A stretch of DNA of 64,000 nt, taken from contig NZ_VTGX01000001.1 in assembly GCF_009729095.1 (NCBI RefSeq), forward strand, positions 1,240,001 to 1,304,000. Direction: 5' to 3'. Source of the stretch: Mycolicibacterium sp. CBMA 247 (lineage in GTDB: Bacteria; Actinomycetota; Actinomycetes; Mycobacteriales; Mycobacteriaceae). The notes under the pieces are model-generated. The model ran no database searches, was not told where the DNA came from, and was given only the letters and a program-made list of their open reading frames with translations. A program made the translations under genes and the position numbers. Below are positions 28,182 to 37,705 of the stretch, piece after piece (within the stretch, counting starts at the first letter, position 1; the number at the start of each line of letters is the position of its first letter).

Positions 28182-29593
28182 TTCAGGGCACTCTCCGCTT
28201 CCGCGAGCATCGCGAACTCCTCGTCGGGCGAGTTGGCCACCAGGCGGTGGCGGCTGTAGAGCGCGAAGTACAGCATGAACGCGGCGAACACAGCCAGGCA
28301 CAGACCAGCGGCAACCGGGTTCACCAGGAAGGTCGCGATGACCGCCACGATCGCGACGACCAGGGCGAAGCCGGTGGTGGCGATGCCGCCCGGGGTGCGG
28401 TACGGCCGCGGCATGTTGGGCTCACGCACCCGCAGCACGATGTGGCTGATCATCATCAGCACGTAGCTCAGTGCCGCGCCGAACACCGCCATGTTGAGGA
28501 TCAGGTCACCATGACCGGTCAGCGACAGGAGGAAGGCGACGACGCCCGGGACGATCAACGCGAGCGTCGGGGCCTTGCGCTTGTTTGTCACCGACAATCT
28601 GGTGGGCAGGTATCCGGCCCGCGACAGCGCGAACGTCTGCCGGGAGTAGGCGTAGATGATCGAGAAGAAGCTGGCGATCAGCCCGGCCAGGCCGATGTAG
28701 TTGACCAGCTTGGCCGCCGTGCCGGTACCACCGAGCGCCTGCACCAGCGGATCGTCCACAGTCGACATCGCTTCCGCGCCACCTGCTCCCGTGGTCAGGA
28801 ACAGCACCGTCACGCAGGTGACGATCAGCACCGTCATCGCGGCGATGATGCCGCGCGGCACGTTGCGCTCCGGGTTGGCGGTCTCCTCGGCTGCCAGCGG
28901 GACGCCTTCGACCGCCAGGAAGAACCAGATGGCGAACGGGATGGCGGCCCAAATGCCCATGTAGCCGTGCGGCAGGAACGACGAGGCACCAGCCGCGGCG
29001 GCATCGGGGGCGATGTTGGTCAGGTTGGCGACGTCGAAGCTCCCGACGGCGCTCACAGCGAAGATGACCAGGCCCAGCAGGGCGACCGCGGTGATGACGA
29101 ACATCAGCCGCAATGCCTCACCGACGCCCGCGAGGTGGATGCCGATGAAAATGACGAACGCCGCCAGGTAGACCCACCAGCCCTTGTGAATGCCGAACAG
29201 TCCCAGCGATTCGACATAGCCGCCGATGAAGGTGGCGATCGCTGCCGGCGCGATCGAGTATTCGATCAGGATCGCGGTGCCGGTGGCGAAGCCGCCCCAC
29301 GGGCCCAGCGCACGGCGGGCGAAGGTATAGCCGCCGCCGGCCGCGGGCAGCGCCGAGGACAGTTCGGCCAAACCCAGCACCATGCAGAAATACATGGCGG
29401 CGATGACCACCACGGCGATCAACAGACCGCCGAAGCCGCCCTGCTCCAGGCCGAAGTTCCAGCCCGAGAAGTCACCGGACACTACGTAACTGACGCCCAA
29501 GCCGGCCAGCAGAAGCCAGCCCGCACTTCCGGATTTGAGCTGACGTTTCTGTAGATAGTCAGCGCTCTCCAGGTGTTCTTCCACACCCGCCAT
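28178..29593 (-). CDS. eat: ethanolamine permease (APC superfamily)
   Basis: 471 residues from the ATG at 29593, preceded by GAGGAG six bases upstream; the TTG further up is disfavoured. About twelve hydrophobic segments are visible, with APC-type motifs such as GDFSGWNFGLEQGG and SSALPAAGGGYTFARRALGP in the first third. It is the first gene of the operon, feeding ethanolamine to EutBC, and its stop overlaps the eutB start (ATGA). Confidence 0.9.
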   Translation of the reverse strand: MAGVEEHLESADYLQKRQLKSGSAGWLLLAGLGVSYVVSGDFSGWNFGLEQGGFGGLLIAVVVIAAMYFCMVLGLAELSSALPAAGGGYTFARRALGPWGGFATGTAILIEYSIAPAAIATFIGGYVESLGLFGIHKGWWVYLAAFVIFIGIHLAGVGEALRLMFVITAVALLGLVIFAVSAVGSFDVANLTNIAPDAAAAGASSFLPHGYMGIWAAIPFAIWFFLAVEGVPLAAEETANPERNVPRGIIAAMTVLIVTCVTVLFLTTGAGGAEAMSTVDDPLVQALGGTGTAAKLVNYIGLAGLIASFFSIIYAYSRQTFALSRAGYLPTRLSVTNKRKAPTLALIVPGVVAFLLSLTGHGDLILNMAVFGAALSYVLMMISHIVLRVREPNMPRPYRTPGGIATTGFALVVAIVAVIATFLVNPVAAGLCLAVFAAFMLYFALYSRHRLVANSPDEEFAMLAEAESALK

Positions 29594-29859
29594 TTCAAAC
29601 TCCTCAGTCGACAATTATTTCGTATGTGATGCCGTCAGCCGATGACGGGCTTGCAGGAGGTGACCCAACCTTTTAACCCGGTCCAATGCCGACCTGACGC
29701 CGGACCTCCAGCGGGTTGGACCTTCAAAGGTATGAAACTCAACCTTTAATTGAAGAGTATCGCCCTACCGGCGTACAACACAACGCACCGATGATTGTGC
29801 GCTGCGTCACGTTGCATGAAGGTTGCGCCGCAGGTCAGTGCGGCTAACCTGGCTCGACG
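29594..29859. promoter_or_regulatory. divergent regulatory region with repeated ACCTTT motifs
   Basis: About 265 bases between the ethanolamine permease and the FhuF-like gene. It holds CAACCTTTTAA at 29666-29676, CAACCTTTAA at 29740-29749 and the inverse AAAGGT at 29726-29731. The last two form an inverted repeat AAAGGT-N10-ACCTTT. The segment is noticeably AT-richer than its surroundings. These look like operator sites for the ethanolamine operon regulator, whose identity is not shown by the sequence. Confidence 0.5.
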
Positions 29860-30573
29860 ATGGACGCTGGAGAATCCGACTCGATCGCCGCGCTGGGCGA
29901 GTTCTTTGCCCTTCCGGCCGTCGACCCCACCACCTGGCTACCGATCGGGTCCCTGTGCGGCAGCCAGACGGTCTTGCACCAGTACACGGTGCGCGCCCGG
30001 GCCGCCACGGCGTCCGCGTTCGGGGTCGACGAAGCCGACGTCCCCGCCAAGGCGGCGGCATCCTCGGTGCACCTGTCGATCACCGCGCGGCTGCTGTCCC
30101 CCGTCATCGGTGCCGCGGTGTGCGCGGACGCCATCCCACTGCTGACCCTGGATTCACTGTTCTGGCAACGGGATTCATCGCACCGGCCGCCCCTTGGTGC
30201 CGCCCGCGTCGAATGGGCGAGCGAAACCGACGTGCACCGGGCCGCCGCCATCATCGCCGGATCAGTGATCGGAAACGTGTTGAACCTTCTGAACGAAACG
30301 ATGCGGCTGGCGGAATCCCTTCCACCACAGGCGATGTGGGGAAACATTGCATCGGCGGCCAACGGCGCGGTCACCGTGCTGGCGCAGTCCCGTCCCGACG
30401 CGGAGCCCCGCGGCCGCGACCTCATCAACGCGCTGATCGCGACCGAACCGCTGCGCGGTACCGCAGACGGTGTGGGAGCACGATTTCGGCGACGCAGCTG
30501 CTGCCTGTTCTACCAGGTGCCCGCTGGCGGCTACTGCGGTGACTGTGTTCTGACGGGCGGCCTGACGGGCTGA
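29860..30573 (+). CDS. FhuF-like ferric/siderophore reductase
   Basis: 237 residues. The C-terminus has Cys214-Cys215, then Cys226 and Cys229, i.e. CC-x10-C-x2-C, the [2Fe-2S] ligand pattern of the FhuF siderophore-iron reductase family. The upstream part is helical with no membrane segment. Members reduce ferric siderophores in the cytoplasm to release iron. It is transcribed away from the ethanolamine operon and converges on a DUF336 gene five bases from its stop. The link to ethanolamine use is not obvious; supplying iron or electrons is possible but unproven. Confidence 0.82.
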   Translation: MDAGESDSIAALGEFFALPAVDPTTWLPIGSLCGSQTVLHQYTVRARAATASAFGVDEADVPAKAAASSVHLSITARLLSPVIGAAVCADAIPLLTLDSLFWQRDSSHRPPLGAARVEWASETDVHRAAAIIAGSVIGNVLNLLNETMRLAESLPPQAMWGNIASAANGAVTVLAQSRPDAEPRGRDLINALIATEPLRGTADGVGARFRRRSCCLFYQVPAGGYCGDCVLTGGLTG

Positions 30574-30578
30574 GATCC

Positions 30579-30977
30579 CTACAGGGCCGCGACGCCCGCC
30601 TCGGCCACCGCCACGTCCTGCTCGACACTGCCCGCGCTGACGCCGACCGCGCCGATCACGACGCCGTCGGCTTCCAGCAGAATCCCGCCGCCGAACACGA
30701 CTAGCCCACCCGCGGTCTGCTCCAGGCCGTACAACTCACCGCCCGGCTGGCACACCTTCATGAGCGCGCTGGTGGGCAGGTTCATCATGACCGCGGTGCG
30801 CGCCTTGCGGATCGAGATGTCGATGCTGCCCTTGATCGCACCGTCCATGCGCACGAACGCAACCAGATGACCTCCGTCATCGACCACGGCGATATTCATC
30901 GGCTGGCCGATCTCCTCCGCCTTGAAGACGGCGGCGTCGATCACCTTCTGCGCGGTTGACAGCGGCAGGGAACCCAT
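30579..30977 (-). CDS. GlcG/HbpS-family (DUF336) protein
   Basis: 132 residues with the DUF336 pattern: a short helix, then MNIAVVDDGGHLVAFVRMDGA, a Gly-rich GGLVVFGGGILLE and GAVGVSAGSVEQDVAVAEAG at the end. Members include heme-binding HbpS and GlcG-like proteins often encoded beside aldehyde and alcohol catabolic genes. It lies downstream of the aldehyde dehydrogenase on the same strand, separated by a long hairpin. No catalytic residues can be named. Confidence 0.85.
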   Translation of the reverse strand: MGSLPLSTAQKVIDAAVFKAEEIGQPMNIAVVDDGGHLVAFVRMDGAIKGSIDISIRKARTAVMMNLPTSALMKVCQPGGELYGLEQTAGGLVVFGGGILLEADGVVIGAVGVSAGSVEQDVAVAEAGVAAL

Positions 30978-31034
30978 GAATCTCCTCGTGAATCGTGTTG
31001 ACGGGCAGTCGTTTGTCGAGCCGGCACCGCGAGA

Positions 31035-31080
31035 GTGAAGCTGTTGCGAGCGTGCGGGTCAAATGTCGCAACAGCTTCAC
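31035..31080. other. 15-bp perfect inverted repeat between aldehyde dehydrogenase and DUF336 genes
   Basis: GTGAAGCTGTTGCGA at 31035-31049 and its exact complement at 31066-31080, with a 16-base loop. No U run follows in the direction of transcription, so it is more likely an mRNA processing or stability element, or a protein-binding site (TGTTGC/GCAACA arms), than an ordinary terminator. Confidence 0.65.
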
Positions 31081-31109
31081 ACTCGACGGTAGATCAGAGG
31101 GCGCTGGAC

Positions 31110-32633
<1,524 letters not shown>

Positions 32634-32773
32634 GGCAATCTCCTGCCTTCGGACACCAAATGTGTCGGTCATCACTCAAGGTAGTCAGCAGTACGTTGCA
32701 GCACAGTTGCACAGATCAAAGGGAACGTCGCACACCCCGTCGGCAAGCCGACAATCAGACCCGAGGCCGGCGA
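32634..32773. promoter_or_regulatory. aldehyde dehydrogenase promoter region
   Basis: About 140 bases between the regulator stop and the dehydrogenase start. A direct repeat TTGCA-N6-TTGCA (GTTGCAGCACAGTTGCAC, near 32695-32712) is a candidate activator site, similar in sequence to the GCAACA arms of the hairpin further downstream. No -10/-35 boxes are assigned. Confidence 0.4.
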
Positions 32774-34051
32774 TCAGCCCAGTTCGGAGTCGATTCCGGC
32801 CAGATGACCGCGCGCCTGCGCCCGGGCCACCGGATCGGCCTCGGCGTGGTCGTGCAGCACCCGCCAACCCTGCCGATCGTCACGGCCGTCGGGCAGCGCC
32901 AACCACCGCCGCAGCAGGTTCAGGCTGCCCCCGGCCAGCACCGCCTCGCGCAGGCTGGCGCTCAGCTCGGTGCGAAGCCGCGCGATCGCCGGTGAGACCG
33001 ACTGCGGTAGCAACGCCCCCGAGTACGCGTCCAGAGCGACAGAGACACTCCCGGCCTGCAGCGCGTCGTACACGTCGCCCATATCGCTGGCCACCGGCGC
33101 CAACAGCCGGTACGGCCGCGACTCGATATAGGTGCTGCCGATGACCCGGCGCAGCCGCGACACCTCGGCCCGCACGGTGACCACATCGAGGTCCTTGTCG
33201 TCGAGCAGCATCGCCAGATGATCGGCGCTCAATCCCTCGGGATGTCGGATCAGCAGGACCAGGATGTCGGCGTGCCGCCCGGTCAGGACACTGGCCTGCG
33301 GCCGGCCGGCGGCGTCGGCCACCTGCCAGCGCGGACGGTCGGCTCCCAGCACCGTCAGTCGCGCCCCCTCGGCCGCCGCGGGTGCAGCCGGGCCGGTGAG
33401 CCGCAGCAGGGCCAGCTGGTTCTCGACCGCGACAGCGGTGGCTCGCACCAGCGCCAATGTCTGCGGCGAGGCGACCGCGGACCCGCCGGTCAAGTCGATG
33501 GCACCCAGGAGCGCTCCGGTGGCCGGGTCGTGCACCGGAACCGCGGTGCAACTCCACGGGTGCACGATGCGGGAGAAGTGCTCGGACCCGAGGATCTGCA
33601 GTTCGCGGTCCAGCGCCAGCGCAGTGCCCGGCGCGTTCGTCCCGGCCGTCCGCTCACTCCAGTCCGATCCGGGCACGAAGTTCATCGCCTCGGCCTTGCG
33701 CCGCACGCCGGCGTCTCCCTCGACCCACAGCAGCGTTCCGTCGGCCGCGGTGATCGCCACCAGCACCCCGGCGTCGACGGCGTCCTCGACCAGCAGCCGC
33801 CGGATCAGCGGCAGGGTGGGCGCGAGTGGATGCGTGTCGCGCAGCTCGGTCAGCGCGGCCGCCGCAGTGGCCGCCCGGGTGGCCAGATCGGGGTCCACCC
33901 CAGTGGACAGGCTGCGCTGCCAACTCTCCACGACAACCCGGCGCAAGGAGGTGGAGTCGAGGTAGGTGGCGTCTACCTGGCCCTCGACGAAAAGGTCGTG
34001 TGCGGCACGCACCGACTCCGACGGCACCCGGCCGCCGGAGGTCTTTGACAT
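32774..34051 (-). CDS. GAF-domain transcriptional regulator (AcoR-like, no sigma-54 domain)
   Basis: 425 residues. The N-terminal part carries the AcoR-type sequence VRAAHDLFVEGQVD, then VVESWQRSLSTGVDP and a GAF domain with GSDWSERTAGTNAPGTALAL and HPWSCTAVPVHD, all typical of acetoin/aldehyde-catabolism activators. There is no AAA+ sigma-54 interaction domain. The C-terminal half instead holds a winged-helix-like segment (GLSADHLAMLLDDKD, VRAEVSRLRRVIG). In actinobacteria such proteins activate the adjacent aldehyde dehydrogenase gene. It lies immediately upstream of the dehydrogenase on the same strand. The start at 34051 is preferred; an ATG at 34066 is possible. Confidence 0.88.
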   Translation of the reverse strand: MSKTSGGRVPSESVRAAHDLFVEGQVDATYLDSTSLRRVVVESWQRSLSTGVDPDLATRAATAAAALTELRDTHPLAPTLPLIRRLLVEDAVDAGVLVAITAADGTLLWVEGDAGVRRKAEAMNFVPGSDWSERTAGTNAPGTALALDRELQILGSEHFSRIVHPWSCTAVPVHDPATGALLGAIDLTGGSAVASPQTLALVRATAVAVENQLALLRLTGPAAPAAAEGARLTVLGADRPRWQVADAAGRPQASVLTGRHADILVLLIRHPEGLSADHLAMLLDDKDLDVVTVRAEVSRLRRVIGSTYIESRPYRLLAPVASDMGDVYDALQAGSVSVALDAYSGALLPQSVSPAIARLRTELSASLREAVLAGGSLNLLRRWLALPDGRDDRQGWRVLHDHAEADPVARAQARGHLAGIDSELG

Positions 34052-34213
34052 GCCCACCGCGATCACGCTCCTGGCGCTGAGCCAATTTGCGCTGGCTACC
34101 TGCGCGTTATCGCCAGAATAGTTGACTGGCGCAGCACCGCGAAAGCTCAGCCCGCGACGGCGTGGTTGCGCAGGTCACAGTGCCCGGACACGAGAGCTCG
34201 GAGTGCCTACCGG

Positions 34214-34219
34214 TATAGT
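34214..34219 (+). promoter_or_regulatory. candidate -10 box of the helicase gene
   Basis: TATAGT, a good mycobacterial SigA-like -10, lies 118 bases before the helicase start. If used, the mRNA would carry a ~110-base leader before the TTG codon. A matching -35 is not clear. Confidence 0.4.
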
Positions 34220-34336
34220 CAGCTGCGAGCGGCACATCTGTTCTGCCTTTGCCGCCTTCTCGATCGTCAACCGAGCGCCGCGAGATGTCACTCGCGCCGG
34301 GCAGGACGACCGCCCTCTATTTTCGGAGCTTTCATT

Positions 34337-35749
34337 TTGTCTGTCCAAGAAACCAGTGGCACCGCTGTGCCCACTTTCGCCGACCTCGGCCTGCCTGCCG
34401 AGATCGTCGCCACCCTCGCAGGGAATGGCGTACACAGCCCGTTCCCGATCCAAGCCGCGACCCTTCCCGATTCACTCAAAGGCCGCGATGTGCTCGGCCG
34501 TGGCCGCACCGGGTCCGGCAAGACCTACGCGTTCCTGTTGCCCCTGGTGGCGCGGTTGTCGACCAGCGGCACCCGCCGAGCACCGAACCGGCCCCGGGCG
34601 CTGATCCTCGCGCCCACCCGCGAACTGGTCACCCAGATCGAGGCCTCGCTGCGCCCACTCGCCGCGGCGACAGGGCTGAGTTCGATCAATATCTTCGGCG
34701 GCGTCGGCCCCGGACCGCAGATCGCCGCGCTCAAGCGGGGCGTCGACATCGTGATCGCCTGCCCGGGCCGGCTCGAAGACCACATGCGCTCCGGCCACGC
34801 CGACCTGTCCGCAGTTGAGATCACCGTGCTCGACGAGGCCGACCACATGGCCGACCTGGGCTTCCTGCCCGGGGTGAAGCGACTGCTGGACCGCACACCG
34901 AAAAACTGCCAGCGACTGCTGTTCTCGGCCACCCTCGACGCCGGGGTGGACGTCCTGGTGGAACGCTACCTGCACGACCCGGTGGTGCACAGTGTCGACT
35001 CCGCGCAGTCACCGGTGACCGCGATGGTGCACCACGTGCTGCATGTGGACAACGCCGCGCGGGTCAATGTGGTGGCTGATCTGGCCGCCGCACCGGGCCG
35101 CACCATTGTCTTCGCCCGCACTAAGCACGGCGCGAAAAACCTTGCTCGCCAGCTTAATTCACGTGGCGTTTCCGCTGTTGAGCTGCACGGCAACCTGTCT
35201 CAGAATGCCCGCACCCGCAACCTGACGGCCTTCTCCGACGGATCGGCGGCCGTGCTGGTCGCCACCGACATCGCGGCCCGCGGTATCCACGTCGACGATG
35301 TCAGCCTGGTCGTGCACGCCGATCCCCCGGTCGAGCACAAGGCCTATCTGCACCGGTCCGGACGAACGGCACGGGCCGGAAACGAGGGCACCGTGGTGAC
35401 GTTGATGCACGACGCGCAGGTGTCGGATGTGCGGAACCTGACCCGCAAGGCCGGCGTGAAACCGACCATCACCCGGATCAACAACATCGACCATCCGGTG
35501 TTGCAGGAGATCGCGCCCGGGGACCGGGTTTTCGGTGACCCGATTCGCCCCGAGCCGGCCGCGCAGGCCGCCCCGGCCCCGCGGCGTCAGTCGGGTCAGC
35601 CGGGCAAATCGGGTCAGCAGCAGCGTCGTAGTCGCCCGAATGGGTCTTCCGCCCGCTCCGGCGGCGGTGCCCCGGCGGCGCGGTCCGGCGCAGGCGGGCA
35701 GCACGGCGCCCGGCGTCGGCCCCACCGGTCCAACGACTCCAGTCGCTAG
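34337..35749 (+). CDS. rhlE: DEAD-box ATP-dependent RNA helicase
   Basis: 470 residues from a TTG at 34337 with GGAG eight bases upstream; no ATG gives a sensible start in this frame. Motifs are in order: Q motif (FPIQAATLPD), I GRTGSGKT, Ia PTRELV, II DEADHM, III SAT, V TDIAARGIH and VI HRSGRTAR. The C-terminal ~70 residues are Gln/Arg/Ser/Gly-rich, an RNA-binding tail. It unwinds RNA duplexes in ribosome assembly or mRNA decay. A stretch near 35130-35215 has lower GC at third positions than the rest. The symbol rests on general resemblance to mycobacterial RhlE. Confidence 0.92.
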   Translation: MSVQETSGTAVPTFADLGLPAEIVATLAGNGVHSPFPIQAATLPDSLKGRDVLGRGRTGSGKTYAFLLPLVARLSTSGTRRAPNRPRALILAPTRELVTQIEASLRPLAAATGLSSINIFGGVGPGPQIAALKRGVDIVIACPGRLEDHMRSGHADLSAVEITVLDEADHMADLGFLPGVKRLLDRTPKNCQRLLFSATLDAGVDVLVERYLHDPVVHSVDSAQSPVTAMVHHVLHVDNAARVNVVADLAAAPGRTIVFARTKHGAKNLARQLNSRGVSAVELHGNLSQNARTRNLTAFSDGSAAVLVATDIAARGIHVDDVSLVVHADPPVEHKAYLHRSGRTARAGNEGTVVTLMHDAQVSDVRNLTRKAGVKPTITRINNIDHPVLQEIAPGDRVFGDPIRPEPAAQAAPAPRRQSGQPGKSGQQQRRSRPNGSSARSGGGAPAARSGAGGQHGARRRPHRSNDSSR

Positions 35750-35776
35750 AAGCGCCGGCCGACCGACAACGGAAGT

Positions 35777-35818
35777 GTGCGGCCCCGCTCGTCTCTCCAT
35801 TTCCGAGCGGGACCGCAC
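35777..35818. terminator. convergent terminator between helicase and esxT
   Basis: A 15-base stem with one mismatch (GTGCGGCCCCGCTCG against CGAGCGGGACCGCAC) and a 12-base pyrimidine-rich loop lies between the helicase stop and the esxT stop. It probably ends transcription from both sides. Confidence 0.65.
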
Positions 35819-35840
35819 CGGCTCTTCTGCGCTGACCGAT

Positions 35841-36137
35841 TCACATTCCCCATGCGTTGGCGGCGCTGCGGTCGGTGGCGGCCACATCGTCGGCACCGTC
35901 GCGCACCGCATTGCCCAGGGAGAACAGGATCTCGTTGAGCGCCGCGGCGGCCTGGTTCCACCGGGCCTGCTCGACGGCGTAGGCCTCCGCGGCCTCGCGG
36001 GTCCAGACCTGCTGCAGTGGCGCGATCTGCGAACGCAAATCATCGAGGGCGGCGTTGAACCGGCTCGAGGTGGTGTGGATTTCCTGGCGGACCGTGTATT
36101 CGATCTCACCGAAGTTATACGACAGAACGTGATTCAT
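35841..36137 (-). CDS. esxT: ESX-4 WXG100 protein EsxT
   Basis: 98 residues, the size of ESAT-6-family proteins: two helices joined at the WXG turn (here Trp-Thr-Arg in QVWTREAAEAYAVEQARW). It is the partner of EsxU and a substrate of the ESX-4 type VII system. The pair is adjacent (12-base gap) and next to the ESX-4 core genes. The start is the ATG at 36137. Confidence 0.93.
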   Translation of the reverse strand: MNHVLSYNFGEIEYTVRQEIHTTSSRFNAALDDLRSQIAPLQQVWTREAAEAYAVEQARWNQAAAALNEILFSLGNAVRDGADDVAATDRSAANAWGM

Positions 36138-36149
36138 CGCGCGGTCCGA

Positions 36150-36473
36150 TCAGATGCCGTCGCCGACGGCGCCGAGCCGCTGTGCGTGGGTGTCAACAGC
36201 GGCGCGCAAGGTGCGCTCGTTGATCCGGATGGTTTCGGCGATGCGACCCAATGTGGTGTACAGGCTGAGTGATTCGCTGTTCCAGCGGTCCACCACATCA
36301 CGAAACCGCACGGCAGCGACCCCTCCCCACACCGAGGGCGGCACACTGCTCATCCTTCCGATGAACGTCTGCAGCATGGCCCGGACATCGTCGTTGAGCA
36401 CGTCGATCCGGCCGGCCACGCTCGTCATTACGTCGAAGTCGGTGCCCAACGGCCCCGTCGATCCTGGTGACAT
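36150..36473 (-). CDS. esxU: ESX-4 WXG100 protein EsxU
   Basis: 107 residues from the ATG at 36473, which has an AGAGG site; the long upstream frame overlaps the next gene and is rejected. The helical hairpin carries [15 protein letters not shown], with the WxG motif Trp-Gly-Gly. It forms the predicted heterodimer with EsxT for export by EccC4. The short acidic/Gly start and C-terminal helix match the family. Confidence 0.93.
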   Translation of the reverse strand: MSPGSTGPLGTDFDVMTSVAGRIDVLNDDVRAMLQTFIGRMSSVPPSVWGGVAAVRFRDVVDRWNSESLSLYTTLGRIAETIRINERTLRAAVDTHAQRLGAVGDGI

Positions 36474-36550
36474 TTCCTCTGGTCCTCCGGTCTTGTCTTG
36501 CGGGATATAACAATTCGACGCAGCGCAGCCTGGTTTGGTTCCACCGAGTT

Positions 36551-37705
36551 TCAGAACACCGCATGCGCCGACCGAGTGGCTGCCTCGCACGCGGACCGAA
36601 CCGCCTCGCCGTGCCCCTGCGCGCTCTGGCAACCAATCGCAATCCGCACCGGACCATCGACGAACACCGCCCACCGGATCTCCCGCCCGGGACGGACCTC
36701 CCGGTAACTGACCACCGGACGCGCCGCAATGACCGCGGACGCATCGAAATCGACGAATACCCCTGCCGGTTGCTCCTGCAGGGCCCGCTGCAGGGTGTCC
36801 GCCACCGCGCCGTCACCGAGGCCGGACTGTGTCAGATGAATCATCACCTGCGGGTCCGACGACGAAACCACCTGAACCCGGGCCGATCCCGGCCCTTCCG
36901 TGACCCGGTGCACCGTCCATCCGGCCGGAATCTGCATCCCGACCCGGCCCTCGACCAGAACGGTCATCGCCGGGTCGTGCGTGGGGTCGCCGTAGCCGGC
37001 CACGGCGGCGCCACCCAACACCAACACCACGGCCGCGGCCGTACATATCGCCACCCGACCCGGCCGCGATCGCATGCGAACACCCTCGGCGACTGGGGCA
37101 TCCGGCGTAGCGAAGGCCTCACGCCAGGTCTGGGCGTCCGCCATGACGACCACCGCGCCGCAGCGACGCAGGCCGGCCGCCACCGCAGTGCCCAACACCG
37201 CCGCCCCGGCGATCTCCGGCGGGGCGTCGACGGTCACCTCGGCCCGCACACCGGCAGCGGCAATCACGGCGCGTACGACCACCTCTGGGTCCACATCGGC
37301 GTCGGCGTGACGGGCCAGCGCGACGGGTTCGGCATCGACGGCCGACACCATGACAAGCTCGTCGGCGATCTCGACCACCGCCCACGCCCCACCCGTCAAC
37401 GCTGAGCGCAGTGCCTGAACCCGCTGCACTACAACAACTTCAGCACCCGCCTCCGCCGCGGCGACTCGCACCCGATCACGCTGATCGGCCGTCCACCAGG
37501 TGGGGCACACCAGGGTGAGATTCCGCGCACCCGCGGCCGCGGTGTCGAGAACCTCGGCCCACAGATTCGTCACACCGACCGGTTCGTCGTCGACCAGGGC
37601 GATCTCGTCGTCGATACTCGCCACCGCGACTGCGGCGCGTTCTACCTGGACCGGGCCGGGTCCGCGCACGGTCACCGGCCCCACCTCGATGACGGCCGTG
37701 GTCAC
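36551..37705 (-). CDS. type VII secretion-associated protein, Rv3446c-like
   Basis: 384 residues from a GTG that overlaps the eccC4 stop (GTGA). The first ~200 residues are Ala/Val-rich with an actin/ATPase-like alternation of strands and no membrane segment. A single transmembrane helix ([21 protein letters not shown], ~217-237) is followed by an extracytoplasmic domain with [10 protein letters not shown] and [14 protein letters not shown]. This topology and position match the Rv3446c family, found only in ESX-4-type loci. Its role in the secretion machine is unknown. Confidence 0.88.
   Translation of the reverse strand: MTTAVIEVGPVTVRGPGPVQVERAAVAVASIDDEIALVDDEPVGVTNLWAEVLDTAAAGARNLTLVCPTWWTADQRDRVRVAAAEAGAEVVVVQRVQALRSALTGGAWAVVEIADELVMVSAVDAEPVALARHADADVDPEVVVRAVIAAAGVRAEVTVDAPPEIAGAAVLGTAVAAGLRRCGAVVVMADAQTWREAFATPDAPVAEGVRMRSRPGRVAICTAAAVVLVLGGAAVAGYGDPTHDPAMTVLVEGRVGMQIPAGWTVHRVTEGPGSARVQVVSSSDPQVMIHLTQSGLGDGAVADTLQRALQEQPAGVFVDFDASAVIAARPVVSYREVRPGREIRWAVFVDGPVRIAIGCQSAQGHGEAVRSACEAATRSAHAVF

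Noticed and set aside
28247..29554. 435-codon Gln/His/Arg-rich frame opposite the ethanolamine permease
   Set aside because: Composition is that of a reverse-complemented membrane protein; no homology-like blocks.
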